Assembly (NCBI GenBank): GCA_022571985.1
Contig: JACZWU010000002.1
Span: 124,001-188,000 of the forward strand
Origin: Candidatus Zixiibacteriota bacterium
GTDB lineage: Bacteria > Zixibacteria > MSB-5A5 > GN15 > FEB-12
Reading direction: 5' to 3'
DNA: 64,000 nucleotides
This document shows, one piece after another, positions 60,677 through 64,000 of this stretch (positions are counted from its first letter, which is position 1; each line of letters begins with the position of its first letter). The notes beneath the pieces were generated by a model, which was given only the letters and a program-made list of their open reading frames with translations, was not told the DNA's origin and searched no databases. The position numbers and the translations under genes were made by a program.

Positions 60677-61870
60677 TCACAAATCCGTCACGCTCCTACG
60701 AAGAGAAATAAAGCTTGTGGTCAGAAACAGCAGGGCAATCGAGATGAAATAGTACGGACCAGTTTCGATCGCGTTGCCCAAAAAGAAGCAGATCAGGCAA
60801 CCAACCGTCAGGACCGTCACCGATTTGTAAGTTGACCATCGGACGGAAAGAAGCCAAAGGACAAGCAGAGACGCAACGAGGATAAAATACGCAAGATGGT
60901 GCGTCTCGGAAATAGGGGTGATCAGCAATATTGCTAACAGATACAGACTGAAACGCCATACTTCGTTGAGTGAACCGCTCTTTTGAAGCGACAGAAGATC
61001 CACAATAACCGTGACGGTCAGCACAACTCCTGATGCAACATACTTCAGCCACAACCACTGCTCAGACGATGGAACAAGAAAAGTAAGGAACCGATGCAGT
61101 GTAAAAAACATTGAAGGGTCTTCCGCATTGGCTCTGATAGAAAATTTGCCCAGGATGAATCCATGAAAGTACTCGTCATAGATGTTGAACAGTTCAGTAC
61201 CAAGGCTTACCGCTGGTAACAAACACATTCCTGCAAAGAGAACTGAAGTAAGGAAAAACACCCGAAAATCTCTCCTCAATATCACATACACAAGCAGGAT
61301 TAGCGGTACCAGCTTGATCGCACAGGCTGCGGCCAGAAACACTGAAGAAAACAGAAGTCTTTTCCGCAAAAAGTTATCAAGAAATAGTACGCATAAAAGT
61401 AAAACCGGGAAATTGACCTGGCCATTTAACAGATTGTTTTGAATAATCCCGAAAAACAACAATAGCAGTATCGCCAGAGGTGGATACAAGTGACGACCCC
61501 ATTGTACTCCCAGATGTTGCGATGCTAATCGAATAAGAATGCGGATTGAGAAGAATAGTGCCGCCACGTTGATACCGAACCAGATAAAAATGGCCAGCCA
61601 GTATGGAATGACGGTTAAGGGAGTCAGAAGCAGGGCGAAGAACAGAGGGTAAATAAACGTAAACTCCGATTCTGTGAGGTAGGGGTTTTCTCCCTCCAAC
61701 AGTGCCTCGGCTGACAGGAGGTAACTGGTAAAGTCATTGCCTTGATCTCGGTAGGCCTTACGAAAATCCTGCACGAGGAGCACCAGTATGACCAGTCCAA
61801 TCAATGTCAGAGCAACCACCTGCAGCTTGCGAGAGGAGAAATATTTAGAATTTGAGTAAACTGTTAACAA
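60677..61870 (-). CDS. GT87/DUF2029-type polyprenyl-phosphate glycosyltransferase
   Basis: The 397-aa membrane protein has about ten hydrophobic segments. The periplasmic loop after the first helix contains DFTSYLLSAEALLEGENPY, matching the acidic motif and NPY of the GT87 (alpha-mannosyltransferase) group; YPPLAILLLLFFGIIQNNLLNGQVN is also typical. It would transfer a sugar from a lipid carrier in the periplasm. The TTG start overlaps the porin gene by 26 bp; a GTG at 61819 is an alternative. Confidence 0.75.
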   Translation of the reverse strand: MLTVYSNSKYFSSRKLQVVALTLIGLVILVLLVQDFRKAYRDQGNDFTSYLLSAEALLEGENPYLTESEFTFIYPLFFALLLTPLTVIPYWLAIFIWFGINVAALFFSIRILIRLASQHLGVQWGRHLYPPLAILLLLFFGIIQNNLLNGQVNFPVLLLCVLFLDNFLRKRLLFSSVFLAAACAIKLVPLILLVYVILRRDFRVFFLTSVLFAGMCLLPAVSLGTELFNIYDEYFHGFILGKFSIRANAEDPSMFFTLHRFLTFLVPSSEQWLWLKYVASGVVLTVTVIVDLLSLQKSGSLNEVWRFSLYLLAILLITPISETHHLAYFILVASLLVLWLLSVRWSTYKSVTVLTVGCLICFFLGNAIETGPYYFISIALLFLTTSFISLRRSVTDL

Positions 61871-62909
61871 ACAACTCTTTCTCGGTTACGCGCGAAGGGT
61901 CTTCAAAACTTCTGCTGCGAATGTTTATGGATGTTTTAAATCCTTTGGTTGGCACTATTTCTATTCCGGCAATGAGGTAGTTGTTGCCGTCGTTGGCTAA
62001 ATTTGTATTGGGATCATTTAAGTCTATTCGAGCGAATATATTAAGAGTATGAAACAGAGAATTTTCGTCTGTCATGTCCATAAAATATAGCGTGCCATGT
62101 ACTGAAAGCCCGCTTTGCGAGAAGTCATTTGCAAACGGTCCCTGTCCCAAGGTATACCAGTTTAAGTCAGCTCCGATATCAAAAGTATTACGATAAGCCA
62201 GCAATCCTCCGACAGAAATAAGCTGGCGTTTGTAATCAGAAGCTTCAACTAAGTTCGAGATAATGATATTCTGGGTGCCATAATAAAATTGGGCGAGTAT
62301 CGCGGTACGTTTTAAATCGTCATTTTCACGGAATGGGTTCAATCGTCCATAGGCATTAAAGTCTTTCTGACTGTTTTTTTCACCCAGTGCCTTATATGAC
62401 GTACCATTGAATAAAGCTGCGGTAATTTGTCCTAATTTTCCCTCTGTACCGAGAGCTACATTGGCCGACAAACCCAAATCTGAAGTTGTCAGGTATTTGT
62501 TTAAGTCGGCGATTGTTTTGGAGAGATAGCGCCTGCCCCAGAGTTTGTTCTGATAAGCTATATATGGCGTTGGCTGTAAACCGAATCTGATATTAAGAGA
62601 GTTTTTACCAAAGGCCGGTCTCCAGTCAATATAGCCGTACTTGAGAATAATGTTGTACTGCGTGTCGCCGTCGGCGTCTTCTGCTTGGCGCAGGTCTGTC
62701 GTAATTCTCAAGCTGGTAAATTCTGAGAGTTGGGACTTTATAGTCAGATAAGCTCGCCCCAGTCCAAATTCGTTGGCGCTAGCGCTGCCATCGGTTAAGT
62801 CCATACCCCAGTAAGAAAATAATCTTCCGCTGATTTTTGTATCATCTGACTGAACAACTGAAGGAGCGGCCAACAAGCAAGCCAATATTGTCAGAATAAA
62901 GTTTTTCAA
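61845..62909 (-). CDS. Porin-like outer-membrane protein
   Basis: The 354-aa protein starts at TTG 62909 with GAGG upstream and has a signal peptide (1-21). Its strands alternate polar and hydrophobic residues, with phosphate-selective-porin O/P-like features (FGLGRAYLTIKSQLSEFTSLRITTD, then RFGLQPTPYI near 105), and it ends in Phe (NSLLKF). It should form a beta-barrel. The solute is unknown. It overlaps the GT87 gene slightly, which suggests co-expression. Confidence 0.75.
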   Translation of the reverse strand: MKNFILTILACLLAAPSVVQSDDTKISGRLFSYWGMDLTDGSASANEFGLGRAYLTIKSQLSEFTSLRITTDLRQAEDADGDTQYNIILKYGYIDWRPAFGKNSLNIRFGLQPTPYIAYQNKLWGRRYLSKTIADLNKYLTTSDLGLSANVALGTEGKLGQITAALFNGTSYKALGEKNSQKDFNAYGRLNPFRENDDLKRTAILAQFYYGTQNIIISNLVEASDYKRQLISVGGLLAYRNTFDIGADLNWYTLGQGPFANDFSQSGLSVHGTLYFMDMTDENSLFHTLNIFARIDLNDPNTNLANDGNNYLIAGIEIVPTKGFKTSINIRSRSFEDPSRVTEKELFVNSLLKF

Positions 62910-63057
62910 ATCATTTTACCTCTTTAGTATTATCAAAATCATCTCTTTTGTTCATCGACTAATAAGAAATCTTTTCAAAAAATGTGGCGCAACTATAAAT
63001 TTATAAAATTATTTAAGTGCATCTGATAAAATATCATTATAAAAAAACTCGCCGATT

Positions 63058-63999
63058 TTAATGAATTGAAATAAGCGACGACTTTACCACGGGAGAGTCA
63101 CCAACATCGGTCCAGGCTATTATAACGCCATCAGACGTGATTCCCATTCTGGCGAAACCACTTGAGCGGCTGGGCAATGTTTCGGCTACTGTAACAACTT
63201 CGGAAAGTGTTCCGTCTGAACCAACTGTGCGGGCGGCGATGCGTGTTTTGTTTTCGACAGTTTCCAGCCAGCTGACTAAAGCAATATTTTCGTTAATAAA
63301 TATAATATCCACCCGCCCTAATGGTTCACCGGTGTCAATGCGAATGGGGGAATTAAAAGATTTTCCGAAATCATTTGAAAAAGCGCAAAGAACTCTGGCT
63401 TTGCTGTCAGCGCCCATAGTAAACCAGGAGGCCGCGACCTGAGATTTGCTGGCAGACAGAGCCGGGCCATTAACCGGACAGCCAGCTATAAGCCAGCCAT
63501 CGTTTGATATTGAAACAGGATTGCTCCAGACAGAATCGGCAAAGCGCACTATCGACATATCTCTGATTTCTTCTTCAGAACGATCGCGATAAGCAACCAG
63601 CAGAGAGCCATCACCGGCTATAGTCATCGATGTCTGGCAACAGTCGCAAACTCTATTATCGAGCAGCGCCTGGTTTGTAACTTCACCTGCTGCATTGAAT
63701 GTTGCAAAGCGGAGCGTCATCGGGCCGTCTTCGACCATTTCTCGGCCATCAAGCCAGGAGACGGCAAAGTTTCCATTACTTAACGGCTGCATTGATACAA
63801 AGCCATGTTCAGTAGGCGTCTTATCGTCGTGAGGCGAAAATGGCTCCGACCAAATTTTGCCGCCATCGTTTGAATACGCCAGGGTAACATCGTAGGCGTA
63901 GGTGGCTGCGGCAGATTTTACCAGCCAGCTGGCCAGAAGTCGCCCGTTTTCTTGAACGGCTACCGCCGGAAAGTCGGCCCAGTTGACAAACCAGTCGCT
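63058..63999 (-). CDS. BNR/sialidase-like beta-propeller protein (5' truncated by window edge)
   Basis: The frame is open to the right edge; an internal Met at 63792 is not the start. Repeats such as AYSNDGGKIWSEP and AFSNDFGKSFNSP are BNR/Asp-box motifs of a propeller that in the family includes exo-alpha-sialidases. Catalytic residues cannot be judged because the N-terminus is missing. A CDCCQ stretch near the middle is unusual. It precedes the porin gene on the same strand by about 150 bp. Confidence 0.75.
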   Translation of the reverse strand, partial: SDWFVNWADFPAVAVQENGRLLASWLVKSAAATYAYDVTLAYSNDGGKIWSEPFSPHDDKTPTEHGFVSMQPLSNGNFAVSWLDGREMVEDGPMTLRFATFNAAGEVTNQALLDNRVCDCCQTSMTIAGDGSLLVAYRDRSEEEIRDMSIVRFADSVWSNPVSISNDGWLIAGCPVNGPALSASKSQVAASWFTMGADSKARVLCAFSNDFGKSFNSPIRIDTGEPLGRVDIIFINENIALVSWLETVENKTRIAARTVGSDGTLSEVVTVAETLPSRSSGFARMGITSDGVIIAWTDVGDSPVVKSSLISIH

Positions 64000-64000
64000 G

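Overview
The window looks like chromosomal DNA of a Gram-negative bacterium of the FCB/Zixibacteria type. I infer this from three secreted proteins with a C-terminal type IX secretion (por) sorting domain (NYPNPFNP near the end, KKM-hydrophobic-basic last residues), dockerin-like Ca-binding repeats on secreted proteins, many c-type cytochromes, Rrf2 regulation, and a PbpC/alpha-2-macroglobulin pair. I cannot place it more precisely. TTG starts are frequent (about 54959, 62909, 18250).

Left edge (1-5.0 kb): a truncated T9SS protein, a phosphomannomutase/phosphoglucomutase plus single-domain response regulator, then tRNA-Val(TAC) and tRNA-Asp(GTC). A mobile island starts inside tRNA-Asp. Its left half (minus strand, 4.96-8.44 kb) is a tight recombination operon: small ORF, HTH plus zinc-ribbon protein, tyrosine recombinase, XRE-type HTH, and a large serine recombinase whose last codons lie in the tRNA. 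Next come a QueC-like PP-loop protein and its overlapping partner (8.7-11.3 kb, minus), which resemble nucleobase-chemistry defence modules.

Divergent from them, from a good sigma-70 promoter carrying a perfect 17-bp palindrome at the predicted start point, runs a plus-strand operon (11.56-21.58 kb). It encodes an Eco57I-class DNA methyltransferase, a single-HKD PLD nuclease-like protein, a small unknown protein, a protein whose N-terminal domain matches that of the methyltransferase and which runs by an apparent -1 frameshift into an RpoD-like sigma factor, and a PLD-SNF2 helicase. I find this the most unusual part of the window: a restriction-modification-like system with its own sigma factor, where methyltransferase and sigma factor share an input domain.

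Right of the island: a 1526-aa T9SS protein; a Cys-rich lipoprotein between two 105-bp direct repeats; a microORF plus RhlE-type helicase unit duplicated 24 kb away (27.7-29.1 and 51.5-53.0 kb); a PLP decarboxylase; a ZIP transporter; a respiratory operon (31.6-38.3 kb: Rrf2, COX4-cytochrome c fusion, haem-bearing porin-like protein, His-rich lipoprotein, cupredoxin, hexahaem and monohaem cytochromes); pbpC and an alpha-2-macroglobulin; an SBBP beta-propeller T9SS protein with seven exact 192-bp repeats; a DJ-1/PfpI protein; a serine beta-lactamase-like hydrolase; a dockerin-bearing HExxH protein; typA/bipA; a DUF4396 membrane protein; a double CDGSH protein; a GT87-like membrane protein; a porin; and a BNR/sialidase-like protein cut by the right edge.

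Intergenic regions from 26 kb onward carry two dispersed repeat families. Family A is a roughly 45-60 bp element with a small hairpin; its end resembles the 3' end of tRNA-Asp and it is often preceded by a T-arm-like module. Family B is a GC-rich hairpin with CCCA/TGGG arms. They appear together at several sites.
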